From assembly GCF_900089075.1 (NCBI RefSeq), contig NZ_LT593746.1:951207-1015206 (forward strand): a stretch of DNA of 64,000 nt. The letters are read 5' to 3'. The notes under the pieces were generated by a model. The model saw only the letters and a program-made list of their open reading frames with translations. It was not told the origin of the DNA and did no database searches. This document shows, piece by piece, positions 55,762 through 63,837 of this stretch; the first letter of the stretch is position 1; each line of letters opens with the position of its first letter. The position numbers were made by a program, and so were the translations under genes. The stretch is from Vaginella massiliensis. Its GTDB lineage: Bacteria; Bacteroidota; Bacteroidia; Flavobacteriales; Weeksellaceae.

Positions 55762-56548
55762 TTAGATGCCTCTTGAAGCACTTTGTTGTCTGACATTGGC
55801 TTTATCCTGTCCGTTGTCTTGTTCTAATCCTTGAATGGGTTTATTTGTGTTGATACGATTCATATCTGCATCATATAAATTAAGCGTTTTGTATTGAGGG
55901 TTCAGAAATGCTTTACCTTCGATTACATTATCATCCAATTCAAACTTCACTTTGACAATATTTCCTTTTTCAAGCGATTTGATTGCATCATCTTTCCATT
56001 CGGGTTTATCAAAAATCAAATTTGAATTTTCTACAATTTTTTGAGTATCGACTCCGTAATTTTTATAAAATGTTTGATAGTTATAATTCCCAAATTCATT
56101 TTTTTCTTCTTTGAGATTCAACTTTACAAATGCATCTTCTTTCAGTTCTGTTTTAGGGTTGACAAATTCTATTTTAACTGACCTACCTTCTAGTAGATTA
56201 ACTGCTTCTTTTGCCGTAAAAGTGTTTTCTTTGCTGACTTTGAAATTCTGCGTTACCTCTTCCCCTTTTTGATTGTGTAGTTTTGCTTCGTTAGAATTAA
56301 AAAAAAACTCCGCCCTGTTCTGATTTGCTAAATTTCAACGTAAAATCGACCATATTCCAAGGCAACGCTTTGTCTGATTTAGTTTGAATTTCAAACTTTT
56401 GATCTGTTGAGTTGATCCCAGCTTCTAAATCGTGATGAAGTTTTTCATCTTCTCCAAACCCTCAATATTTTAATTGGTCTTTTAAATATTTTAACTGGTC
56501 AAATTCTTGGTTGTTTACCATGTTGTTGGTGTTTTGATTTTCTTCCAT
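55762..56548 (-). pseudogene. DUF3945-type mobile-element protein, broken
   Basis: A remnant of a conjugative/mobilizable-element protein starting MEENQNTNNMVNNQEFDQL. The C-terminal part NPQYKTLNLYDADMNRI is the DUF3945 signature as I know it. The frame has a TGA at codon 29 (56462-56464, in DQLKY-stop-GFGEDEK). A 9-A run at 56299-56307 shifts the frame by one, where eight would restore GVFFNSNEAKLHN. Beyond that the frame is open to 55762, ending QQSASRGI, with tandem-repeated VK(L/I)EF-type segments. The 119-residue open frame from 56121 is only the last portion. Confidence 0.75.
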
Positions 56549-56988
56549 ATTGCTTAGTTTTAAAGTCTAAAACAAATTTGACAAATGGAATGCCTTAAAA
56601 CAAGATAACAAGCTGTGGTAAAACTAATTACTATCAATCTGGACTAAAAACTACATGTGCAGTTTTTAACTTTTTTAATATTTTAATTTTATGCAATAGT
56701 CAAACAACGCTGTGATAAAATGTCGGAACAGAATTTTAGCACTGTGTTGTAGAAAAGTGCGGATATCAAAATGAAAAGCCACAATCCAGCTGCAAGAAAC
56801 TAAATGAATTGTGGCGATTGTGAAATGAATTTTTGAAATTGGCAAAGGAAATTTGGAAACTAATGGATGTATTGTCTAAAACAATAAGCTACACAATATT
56901 AATTACATGTAAATAAATTTGACAATAGTTTTTTATTTAAGAAAAACTTAATAATTTTAACGCAAATTAACACTAAAATCTATTTTTG
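56549..56988. other. intergenic region in the island, no gene seen
   Basis: Divergent region between the DUF3945-type remnant and the next plus-strand gene. There is no open frame of note on either strand and no RNA gene. A weak hairpin (AAAACTAC/GCAGTTTT) lies near 56648. Confidence 0.5.
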
Positions 56989-57255
56989 ATGAAAAGAATA
57001 TTTCTACTTCTTTTCTCTGTTGGTACGTTTTTGCAGGCACAAGAATATGCGTATGATGTTATTCTTTGGCAAAAAAATATTTGTCGAAATGATAATTACG
57101 GAGTTGATGTACTTGTAAATACTGTTGAGAATGCAATGACAGACCAGCTTAAAGAAGGCGATTATGATTTTTGGAAGTCTTTGACAGGAGGGTTGATAGA
57201 AGCTGGGGTTGGAAAAATAATTCCAATGAAATATGTGGATAAATTGGAAAATTAA
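56989..57255 (+). CDS. small secreted protein, possibly the 5' part of a split gene
   Basis: An 88-residue protein with a signal peptide (MKRIFLLLFSVGTFLQA) and no recognised domain. After LEN it stops, but reading on in the -1-shifted frame gives GKLINEEDECQCQ-TAA-NEQVQKRMADKNRSKK, which joins the next frame at 57309. So 56989-57554 may be one gene broken by a frameshift near 57250 and an in-frame TAA at 57285-57287. ATG at 56989 is preferred over TTG at 56986. Unknown function. Confidence 0.5.
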   Translation: MKRIFLLLFSVGTFLQAQEYAYDVILWQKNICRNDNYGVDVLVNTVENAMTDQLKEGDYDFWKSLTGGLIEAGVGKIIPMKYVDKLEN

Positions 57256-57308
57256 TTAATGAGGAAGATGAATGTCAGTGCCAATAAAATGAACAAGTAC
57301 AAAAACGA

Positions 57309-57554
57309 ATGGCGGATAAAAACAGAAGTAAAAAGACAAGGCAAAGAAATAAAAACAAATATCAGGAAGCTAAGAAAGAACATGACAGTTATAAAAATGC
57401 TTACCAAGGCGTGAAAACTGTAAACGATGCTTTTAAAGCTGGGGGAACAAGTGCTTTGACAGATTCATTATTTAAAAAAGACTCTGCACCGGCTGAAGAC
57501 AAACCAAAAGGAACTATTACTACAGGTGAATTAGAAGTAATTGGGGTTGAGTAA
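57309..57554 (+). CDS. Lys-rich small protein, possibly the 3' part of the same broken gene
   Basis: An 81-residue basic protein (NRSKKTRQRNKNKYQEAKKEH) with a Pro/Lys/Glu tail ending GELEVIGVE. No domain is recognised. See the preceding entry for the case that it continues it. The next gene starts 12 bases after its stop. Confidence 0.45.
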   Translation: MADKNRSKKTRQRNKNKYQEAKKEHDSYKNAYQGVKTVNDAFKAGGTSALTDSLFKKDSAPAEDKPKGTITTGELEVIGVE

Positions 57555-57565
57555 ATTTATAAGGT

Positions 57566-57967
57566 ATGCGTGATTATTATTATAAAAACCAATGGTTTTA
57601 TTTACTTGTAGCAATGGGCTTTTTCATATATGCTTTATTTTTTTTCATCCAAAATAATAACACTGAAAAGAATTTTATAATTGAGCATCATGTCATTACA
57701 CAAAAGCGCTGTAGTGCAGCACCTCGCATAAACTCCTTTATACAAGTGGAAAAAAAAGGGAAAACATATACGGTTAATTTGCCAGAAAAAGAGTGTATCA
57801 ATTATTCTATTGGAGATAAAATTAAAATTTATTATAACTATAAATACGATTATTTTCATCTACTCAATAGAAATCAAGCTGAAATATCTCGTGTTACAAT
57901 ATCAGGAATAGCTTTTATATTACTACTACTTCCTTGGAAGTATATTAAACGAAAAATATCAAAATAA
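57566..57967 (+). CDS. two-span membrane protein of unknown function
   Basis: A 133-residue protein with membrane segments at about residues 11-28 (FYLLVAMGFFIYALFFFI) and 110-126 (ISGIAFILLLLPWKY). The extracytoplasmic or soluble part holds several Cys (KRCSAAPR, EKECINY) and GDKIKIYYNYKYDYF, somewhat like DUF3592-type proteins. It could be an immunity or accessory protein of the polymorphic-toxin locus; that is inference from position. A terminator follows. Confidence 0.55.
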   Translation: MRDYYYKNQWFYLLVAMGFFIYALFFFIQNNNTEKNFIIEHHVITQKRCSAAPRINSFIQVEKKGKTYTVNLPEKECINYSIGDKIKIYYNYKYDYFHLLNRNQAEISRVTISGIAFILLLLPWKYIKRKISK

Positions 57968-57985
57968 GGTACAAGTTTACATCAG

Positions 57986-58015
57986 AAAAATGTCCGCCTC
58001 CTAGCGGGCATTTTT
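57986..58015 (+). terminator. terminator after the membrane-protein gene
   Basis: ATGTCCGC and GCGGGCAT form an 8-bp stem (one T-G pair), followed by T5. Confidence 0.75.
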
Positions 58016-58019
58016 ATAT

Positions 58020-58266
58020 TTATAGTGTTGCTACATTTTTCTGAAAGAAGTCTTTAAATTTTTTCTTAGTCAGCATAGTTTCAATCATACCAAAAACAAT
58101 CGTTTTGTCTTTTTCTTCAAGCTCAGAAATAAGTCAAACCTGTTCGTTTGCAGTTTTATCTTCAAGCGTTATTTCTGTAGGAACTTCATTACCCATGTGT
58201 ACAATTTGGTCAATCGTAATTCCATAAAATTTAGCGAGTTTATCTAACAAATCAACAGCGAGGGAT
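58020..58266 (-). pseudogene. C-terminal fragment of an XRE-family regulator
   Basis: Reading the minus strand from 58266 gives SLAVDLLDKLAKFYGITIDQ, HMGNEVPTEITLEDKTANEQV, then a TGA (58134-58136), then ISELEEKDKTIVFGMIETML and TKKKFKDFFQKNVATL. The tail resembles C-termini of small XRE/HTH proteins of this phylum. The DNA-binding domain is gone: at 58267 the sequence becomes rhs-like on the other strand. Confidence 0.5.
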
Positions 58267-58338
58267 TTACCGATGGCACGAACGCCGGTGATGACTATAC
58301 GTACGATGAAAACGATTTTCGAGAAAAAGTTTTAATAA
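58267..58338 (+). pseudogene. rhs 5' remnant fragment
   Basis: In one plus-strand frame it reads DGTNAGDDYTYDEN, a YD-repeat-like piece. The open rhs module that continues with SLIQDLNKNISEIKYNHLN begins after a stop at 58336-58338, in another frame. The two pieces were brought together by rearrangement; the intervening ~50 bases do not read as Rhs. Confidence 0.45.
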
Positions 58339-59802
58339 AAGTTTTTAGAAGAAACCGAACGAAGTTCTTTAATACAAGATTTAAACAAAAACATTTCCGA
58401 AATCAAATACAATCACTTAAATTTACCTACAGAAGTTCTTTGGACAAATGGTAACAAAATCGTGTACACCTATGATGCCAGTGGTAGTAAACTAAATAAA
58501 ACGGTAACTGAGGGAAGTAAAACTACTACCACAGAATATATAGGTGGGTTTCAGTATGAACAAAACAAACTACAATTCTTTCCTCATGCAGAGGGGTATG
58601 TGAATGTTTTAGGCAATTTATTGAATGACAACAAAACCTTTCATTATGTGTATAACTATGCAGATCACTTAGGGAATGTACGGGTGAGTTACGCTTGGGA
58701 TGAAAGGGGAAAATTAGAAATTCTAGAAGAGAACCACTACTACCCTTTTGGATTGAAACACAGAGGTTATACCGATTTGGTACAAGTACCTGTGGAAATA
58801 GGTGTGGGTGTAGGAGTTGAACCTGGAGGCATAGGTGTTATATCTACCGACTATTCGGGGTCTCGTTCTTATAATTATAAATACAATGGTAAAGAGTTAG
58901 AAGATGACCTTGGTTTAGATTGGTACGCCATGGATATGCGTATGTACGACCCTACAATTGCTCGGTGGATGGTGCATGACCCTGTGGTGCATCATAATAT
59001 GTCGCCTTACAATGCTTTTGACAACAACCCTGTCTATTGGGCAGACCCGAGTGGGGCGGATTCACAAGGAGGTGGTGATGAGAGTAATATAGGAGATACC
59101 AAAATAGCTTTTGGTGTTACTTTAGGACAGTTAGGACAAGTATCTAAAATAGAATACTGGTCTGCCTCTGGTGATACAAGTAGTGGGAATGGGAATAATT
59201 CTAAAAAAAATGACAATAAAGGAGGTAGTAATAATAAAAAAGGAAGTAATACTAGTTCAACAGAAAATGATATACCCCCATTTGAAGGATTTGTCGAATT
59301 AGAGGAAATTGTTATTACAGCACTAAGCCAATTAGAAAGTAAATTAGAAGAGGCTACAAGTTTTTTATGGGAAGGATCGTTAGATAAATTTGTTAATTCT
59401 AACTTTGTAAAAGGTTCAACTATAACAGGATCTCTAATAAGCGAAAGTGGTAGGCAATTACAAAAAGCAGTAGAAAAAAGAGAAGGGATTTATCTAACAG
59501 ATGGAAAATCGAAATTACAAAAAGGTAAGTTAAGTATTCGAGAACTTAACGGTACAACATACCGTAATATTAAATTAATTAGTAGGGGGCTAACTGTTGT
59601 TGGTTATGGTGTAACAGTCGCTACCATTTATAATGATTTTAACAATGGCAATGTTTATACAGGAATGACACGTCTTGCAGTCAATGGTATTATAGTAGGA
59701 GTTTCTGTAGCGTGTCCTGTTTGTGGTTTGGGATTGTCCATAGCAGAAGCAACTATGGGTAATTATTTGTATAATTATGTAGAAAATAATTTTGATAAAT
59801 GA
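58339..59802 (+). CDS. Rhs C-terminal module A with a membrane-active toxin tip (5'-truncated)
   Basis: About 487 codons of an Rhs/YD-repeat protein lacking its N-terminal cage region and start. YD repeats come first (YTYDASGSKLNKTV, YADHLGNVRVSYAWDE), then the Rhs core ([11 protein letters not shown] ... [51 protein letters not shown]). After an Asn/Gly/Ser-rich linker the C-terminal ~170 residues form the variable tip: a helical part, then hydrophobic hairpin segments GLTVVGYGVTVATIY and LAVNGIIVGVSVACPVCGLGLSIAEA. This suits a pore-forming or membrane-acting toxin (inference). The tip's stop overlaps the next gene by four bases (ATGA). A start at 58462 is the first possible non-ATG codon, but the piece may not be expressed. 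Confidence 0.75.
   Translation, partial: KFLEETERSSLIQDLNKNISEIKYNHLNLPTEVLWTNGNKIVYTYDASGSKLNKTVTEGSKTTTTEYIGGFQYEQNKLQFFPHAEGYVNVLGNLLNDNKTFHYVYNYADHLGNVRVSYAWDERGKLEILEENHYYPFGLKHRGYTDLVQVPVEIGVGVGVEPGGIGVISTDYSGSRSYNYKYNGKELEDDLGLDWYAMDMRMYDPTIARWMVHDPVVHHNMSPYNAFDNNPVYWADPSGADSQGGGDESNIGDTKIAFGVTLGQLGQVSKIEYWSASGDTSSGNGNNSKKNDNKGGSNNKKGSNTSSTENDIPPFEGFVELEEIVITALSQLESKLEEATSFLWEGSLDKFVNSNFVKGSTITGSLISESGRQLQKAVEKREGIYLTDGKSKLQKGKLSIRELNGTTYRNIKLISRGLTVVGYGVTVATIYNDFNNGNVYTGMTRLAVNGIIVGVSVACPVCGLGLSIAEATMGNYLYNYVENNFDK
58744..58899 (+). repeat. inverted repeat copy A inside the Rhs core (156 bp)
   Basis: From CCTTTTGGATTGAAACAC to TACAATGGTAAAGAGTTA. Compared with copy B by eye it differs at about six positions, roughly 96% identical, and encodes [20 protein letters not shown] to [10 protein letters not shown]. 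Confidence 0.9.
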
Positions 59803-60203
59803 TGATAGTTTTTGATTTTGTAGCCTATAAGGTTTATAAATGGGTCGTAAAATATAAACAATATGAGGGGATAGAATATTTACCAACCGCAGGTGCTATG
59901 GGATTTGCGATTATACCACTAATCATGTTGATTGTAACAAAAATAGAGCAATATTTTTCTGATAAAAGTATTGTTAGTAAAATAGTGGATTTAGGTAAAA
60001 TCCCTGCTTTTATAATTATAACATTACCTCTTATGGTTCTTATCTACTACTATTTAAGAGCAAATCTCTACAAAATAGAAGATAAAATAGCTAAGAGTAA
60101 GATCCTCCAAATTTTAGATAGAATCCCAAATTTTATAGTATATTATATCTTTCTAATGTTTAATTGTGCTTTAATGATTTTTGTTGTAAAAATAATAGTT
60201 TAA
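59799..60203 (+). CDS. putative membrane immunity protein of Rhs module A
   Basis: A 134-residue protein with three membrane segments (about 32-48, 68-88 and 107-131) after a soluble N-terminus (FVAYKVYKWVVKYKQYEGIEYLPTAGAMG). Its ATG overlaps the Rhs stop, the usual arrangement for a toxin tip and its immunity protein. A polytopic immunity protein is what a membrane-acting toxin would need. The family is not recognised. A decayed copy follows directly at 60214. Confidence 0.65.
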   Translation: MMIVFDFVAYKVYKWVVKYKQYEGIEYLPTAGAMGFAIIPLIMLIVTKIEQYFSDKSIVSKIVDLGKIPAFIIITLPLMVLIYYYLRANLYKIEDKIAKSKILQILDRIPNFIVYYIFLMFNCALMIFVVKIIV

Positions 60204-60213
60204 TAGTAGTAAC

Positions 60214-60486
60214 ATGTTGGTAATTTTTGATTTTGTAGCATATAAAATGTATAAGATGGTTGTAAAATATAAACAATATGAGGGGATAGAATATTTACCA
60301 ACAGCAGGTGCTATGGGATACCCTGTTGCTATTCTCATTGCAATAATACTAACGGAAATAGAGTAACATTATTTTTGCAAAAGTATTATAAGCAATATAG
60401 CAGATATGGGGAAAATTCCTTTTTTCTTAATAATTACTTTACCAATCATGGTCATTATTTACTTTTATTTAAGATCTAATCTCTAA
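60214..60486 (+). pseudogene. degenerate duplicate of the membrane immunity gene
   Basis: The frame reads MLVIFDFVAYKMYKMVVKYK, then EGIEYLPTAGAMGYPVAILI, IIIL-type segment and an in-frame TAA (60364-60366 area, at TEIE-stop-HYF), then GKIPFFLIITLPIMVIIYFYLRSNL-stop. It matches the upstream gene over its first ~90 residues, with near-identical DNA from VKYKQYEG to AGAMG. The third membrane segment is missing. It is a tandem duplicate that has died, or a diverged homologue for another toxin. Confidence 0.75.
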
Positions 60487-60738
60487 AAAAATGCTTTTCA
60501 AAACTTATTTCGTGTAGCAGTAACAATGATGCACGAAATACAACACGTTAGAGATTACAATTCGGGTTACTACACTAAAATTTATCAAAATTATAAAAAT
60601 CATCCTCAGCACGAACAAATCGTAGATCATCTTATGGAAATGAGAGGATATATGATGGGTATAATAATGGGTGATTCACGACAAGAGCTAGGTTTTATTA
60701 ATAATAAACGACTTTTATACAGAATATTTGGATTATGA
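60487..60738 (+). pseudogene. orphan toxin tip: metallopeptidase-like fragment
   Basis: Directly in frame after the stop of the immunity remnant it reads KNAFQNLFRVAVTMMHEIQHVRDYNSGYY and ends LLYRIFGL (70 residues from the ATG at 60526). HEIQH is an HExxH zinc-protease motif, and the following QHEQIVDHLMEMRGYMMG offers a downstream Glu as third ligand. No start or Rhs part is attached, so it looks like a displaced C-terminal tip of a polymorphic toxin. The next gene's ATG overlaps its stop (ATGA). Confidence 0.55.
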
Positions 60739-61211
60739 AAAGATTCGTTATATTAAGTTTTTTAATCATTTTTATTTCTTGTAAAAGAGAGAAATGTACA
60801 ACTGTTTATGATTTTGTGATTGGCGATAGTCTTAGCTATCAATATTAGTTCTTTAACTGGCTATCTATATTATTTCAATATGGAAAAACAAAATGAAGAT
60901 TCTATTTATATTTTTTTGGAATGTTCTGATTTTAAAGAGTTAGATAGTGTATTTTTTCTCTCTCGGATTTAGGCAATTTATCTCCAAAAAAAAATAATCA
61001 ACAAGCTTATTCAGGTAATCCATTCATAAGGTATATCATATTAAATCATAAAGATTCAACCTCTATTTATAAAATGTCTAAAAATGAATATTATGGTATA
61101 AATAATGATGAGTCACAAAGATTTAAAAAAGTATATGAATATGTTGTTAATCAAAAGATATTAAAAAGCAAAAAAACACGGAAAAAACTAGAAGAGGAAG
61201 TGTTTTGGTAA
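60735..61211 (+). pseudogene. frameshifted lipoprotein, possible cognate immunity gene
   Basis: The frame starts MKRFVILSFLIIFISCKREK, a lipoprotein signal with Cys16, and stops after about 37 residues. Coding-like sequence continues in other frames: ISSLTGYLYYFNMEKQNEDS with IFLECSDFKELDSVFF, then DLGNLSPKKNNQQAYSGNPF and RFKKVYEYVVNQKILKSKK to a TAA at 61211. At least two frameshifts are needed to read it through. Position after the metallopeptidase-like tip suggests a lipoprotein immunity partner. Confidence 0.5.
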
Positions 61212-61324
61212 ACTTCCCCATTTTTGTAGCCTTCCCTATTTTCAGACAGTGAATAAATATAATTTTACCACTCCTTTAAATCTAACTCACAAATAGAAGA
61301 ATTATTTGTGAGTTAGATAATTTT
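61212..61324. other. short intergenic stretch before the IS remnant
   Basis: A hairpin CTAACTCACAAATA / ATTTGTGAGTTAG (about 61281-61317) lies just outside the left end of the IS-like element. Confidence 0.4.
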
Positions 61325-62376
61325 GACACTATCCTATAAAGTGTGTAAGTTAAAAAGTTGGGCTTAGATTTTATAATCTGAGCCTTTTTTCAAAAATAAG
61401 CATAAATTGGTTAAGAACAATACCCCAATTATGAATAGGCATTGTCCATTTTTTAGTTGATTCCTTGAGTGCTAAATAAACAGACTTCAATACCGCATCG
61501 TCAGTAGGAAAAGACATTTTGTTTTTGGTATATTTTCTGATTTTTCCGTTCAGATTTTCAATGAGATTAGTCGTATAAATGATTTTACGGATTTCCATTG
61601 GGAAGTCAAAAAACACAGTTAATTCGTCCTAGTTGTTTCTCCAGGATTGGATTGCGTAAAGATATTTCCCTTCCCATTTTGTGGCAAAATCTTCTAAAGC
61701 GGCTTTGGCAGCGTCTTTGTTGGGTGCAGTATAAATATGTTTCATATCGGCAGAAAACTCTTTTCTATCCATCCAAACAATCAGATAAACATCGTCTAAC
61801 GGTCGATTCTACCAAGCTACAACTTCACTGGCTACTGCGTTTGTTATTCTGGAAATTGTCGAAGTGGAAACATCAAAATCATACATTTCTTTAATCTGCT
61901 CTTCAATGTCCGAAACACTCATTCCTTTGGCATAAAACGAGATGATGATGTTTTCTAAACCATCAATGATGTTGTGCCTTTTCGGAACCAATGCAGGCTC
62001 AAAACTACCTTCACGATCTCTTGGAACTTTTATCTCGGATTCACCGAATGAGGATTTTATCTTTTTGGTTCCATGTCCGTTTCGATAATTACCATCGATG
62101 CTTTTATCATGTTTTTCGTTGTCCAGATGGCTATCCAGTTCGGCATCAAGCATGTGTTCTACGGCCTTCTTGTGGAGTTATTTGAAGAAAGATGTTAAAT
62201 CATCTCCATTCTTAAAGGATTTGAAAAAATCCTTGTTGTTTAATAAATCTTCTTTGTTAATCATAACTGTATAATGTTTAAAAATAATAAAAAGTTAGTG
62301 GGATACTACCAACCTCGTTTGCCTTTTATTGTATTTTGAATGTTGGGTTTTTTAACAACACATTTGGAACACTACC
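61325..62376 (-). mobile_element. remnant insertion sequence of the IS256 type
   Basis: The left end GACACTATCCTATAAAGTGTGTAAGTTAA (61325-61353) and the right end TTAACAACACATTTGGAACACTAC (62352-62375) are an imperfect inverted pair, with the right end diverged. They flank a single transposase frame that is heavily damaged. No clear target-site duplication is visible. Confidence 0.6.
61371..62264 (-). pseudogene. IS256-family transposase with three stops and an internal deletion
   Basis: One continuous frame from ATG at 62264 to TAA at 61371, interrupted by TAA at 62178-62180 (SFFK-stop-LHKKAVEHMLDAELD), TAG at 61809-61811 (VVAW-stop-NRPLDDVYLI) and TAG at 61629-61631 (SWRNN-stop-DELTVFF). 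The likely parents are CAA, CAG and TGG, all single-base changes. VWMDRKEFSADMKHIYTAP joins the region before the second catalytic block directly to a piece normally about 100 residues later, so an in-frame deletion removed the middle. The total of about 297 codons compares with about 390-410 for active members. Transposition is not possible. Confidence 0.85.
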
Positions 62377-62384
62377 CTATTTCT

Positions 62385-62702
62385 TTATAGTTTATAAAAA
62401 AATGATTTTTCATAAATATATTTATTCTTCTGTTTTTTATATATTTTTAATTCTTCACTTTTTTTTTCTTTGAAAACAGAATCTCCTATTTCTAAATAAT
62501 GTGAATATCTATTTTCAAAATATTCGTCATCTGTAAAATATTTATTCTTATCATAATAATAGTGATTTCCTCCTCTTCCTTCTTTTATTTGAAAAATAAT
62601 TCCTGCAATATTTTCCTCTTCATTATTAAAATAACGATCTATAGTAAATATTGAAAGTATAATACTAGAAATTAGAAAAAATGATATAGTCGTCTTTTTC
62701 AT
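62385..62702 (-). CDS. small single-span protein, candidate immunity for Rhs module B
   Basis: A 105-residue protein with an N-terminal membrane or signal segment (TISFFLISSIILSIFTI) and a charged, Tyr/Asn/Lys-rich rest (GRGGNHYYYDKNKYFTDDEYFEN). It follows Rhs module B on the same strand by three bases, as toxin-immunity pairs do. No family is recognised. Immunity is inferred only from position. Confidence 0.55.
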   Translation of the reverse strand: MKKTTISFFLISSIILSIFTIDRYFNNEEENIAGIIFQIKEGRGGNHYYYDKNKYFTDDEYFENRYSHYLEIGDSVFKEKKSEELKIYKKQKNKYIYEKSFFYKL

Positions 62703-62705
62703 TTA

Positions 62706-63791
62706 TTATTTTTTTAAAGCATCAGAATAATTTATTTTCCCAGTTCCTGTATGGATATTTAACCAATTATAATTAACAAATCCTTTGATATTTGCTGCTG
62801 TAGCTCCAACTTCTAAACCTAATCCTACCCCTGCGTTCACTTGATGCCACCCATATTTACCATCATTAGAGTATGAATAGCCAATATCTCCTCCTACAAT
62901 TATTTTTCCACCAATACTAACTCCATATTCTGGACCAGGTAATGAAGATGCTCTTACATCATTAACTCCTCCTGAGTGCCTTGCTTTTGAAAAAGTTAAA
63001 TCTACTGAACCGTTTACACCATCAACTATATTTGCTGAAGTATTGATTCCTAGATAGGGGAAAAATGATTTGTCGGAACCTTTAGTTATCCAATCAAAAC
63101 TTATTGAAAAAGATGATCCAACAACTGCTGTACCATCAACACCTATAGAACAACCAAATTTATCTCCTGTAAGATTTCTTCTTAAGTCACTATTCCATGC
63201 ATAGCTAGCACCACTTTCTGTAGCAGCATCGCCTATTAATGCTTCTTTATAATAATCTTCTGTTGTAGTATCATAAACTTGTGAAGTATCTCCAACAATA
63301 TTTACATATGAATTATCAATATTATTAGCATACTTCATATAAATACCAGAAGTATCAATCCACAAATTACCATTAAAATCTCTTGGCGGTTCCGCCATCA
63401 TCCCATCGGGATCTATGAAGAAAACAGGATTATTAAAAGCGTAGTTGTAAGGAGAGTGGCGTCTCATTTGTTCCGCCAACGGATCTACATTCATCCATCT
63501 ACCAATAGCAGGGTCATAATTTCTTGCACCATAGTCGTATAAGTTGATGTTGAATTCCTCTTGTAATTCTTTACCATTGTACTTATAATTATAAGAATGA
63601 GACCCCGAATAGTCGGTAGATATAACACCTATTCCTCCAGGTTCAACTCCCACACCCACACCTATTTCCACAGGCACTTGTACCAAATCGGTATAACCTC
63701 TGTGTTTCAATCCAAAAGGACGAGTGAGATTTTGGAAATTGAGAATTTCCAAATCGAAACTTGCCAGCGTAGCTGTGTGGTTTTGCCTCAT
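62706..63791 (-). CDS. Rhs C-terminal module B with a beta-rich tip of unknown activity
   Basis: A 361-codon frame. From [12 protein letters not shown] onward it is the Rhs core ([61 protein letters not shown]), which is the standard core with GRWxNVDP and DPDG. The tip follows DPDG: ~230 residues, Gly-rich and beta-like ([66 protein letters not shown]). I do not recognise its activity. The start MRQNHTATL belongs to an inserted segment, not to Rhs: upstream sequence continues in the same frame past a TAA at 63798-63800. Confidence 0.72.
   Translation of the reverse strand: MRQNHTATLASFDLEILNFQNLTRPFGLKHRGYTDLVQVPVEIGVGVGVEPGGIGVISTDYSGSHSYNYKYNGKELQEEFNINLYDYGARNYDPAIGRWMNVDPLAEQMRRHSPYNYAFNNPVFFIDPDGMMAEPPRDFNGNLWIDTSGIYMKYANNIDNSYVNIVGDTSQVYDTTTEDYYKEALIGDAATESGASYAWNSDLRRNLTGDKFGCSIGVDGTAVVGSSFSISFDWITKGSDKSFFPYLGINTSANIVDGVNGSVDLTFSKARHSGGVNDVRASSLPGPEYGVSIGGKIIVGGDIGYSYSNDGKYGWHQVNAGVGLGLEVGATAANIKGFVNYNWLNIHTGTGKINYSDALKK
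63564..63719 (-). repeat. inverted repeat copy B inside the Rhs core (156 bp)
   Basis: Reverse complement of copy A with about six mismatches. Beyond it on the tip side the two modules diverge at once (LEDDLGLDWYA against [11 protein letters not shown]). On the body side similarity is broken by an insertion and then resumes at lower identity. Confidence 0.9.
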
Positions 63792-63837
63792 ATCACTTTA
63801 TTTTTTATTGGTATTCGGCGAACCTCGTTCCTCGGTT
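63720..63837 (-). repeat. inserted segment with a perfect hairpin, in frame, carrying a stop
   Basis: Where module A has EENHYYPFG, module B has 39 extra codons (including TAA) between EE and PFG. The insert contains TTTGGAAATT-GAG-AATTTCCAAA (63731-63753), a perfect 10-bp stem, and its length keeps the frame. It may be a small mobile repeat or a recombination scar. Confidence 0.55.

Noticed and set aside
54021-62265. Stop-codon recoding as an explanation for the in-frame stops
   Set aside because: All three stop codons are involved, frameshifts and deletions occur in the same genes, and core genes use stops normally. Pseudogene decay is simpler.
61371-62376. Active insertion sequence
   Set aside because: Three nonsense codons and a large internal deletion make the transposase non-functional.
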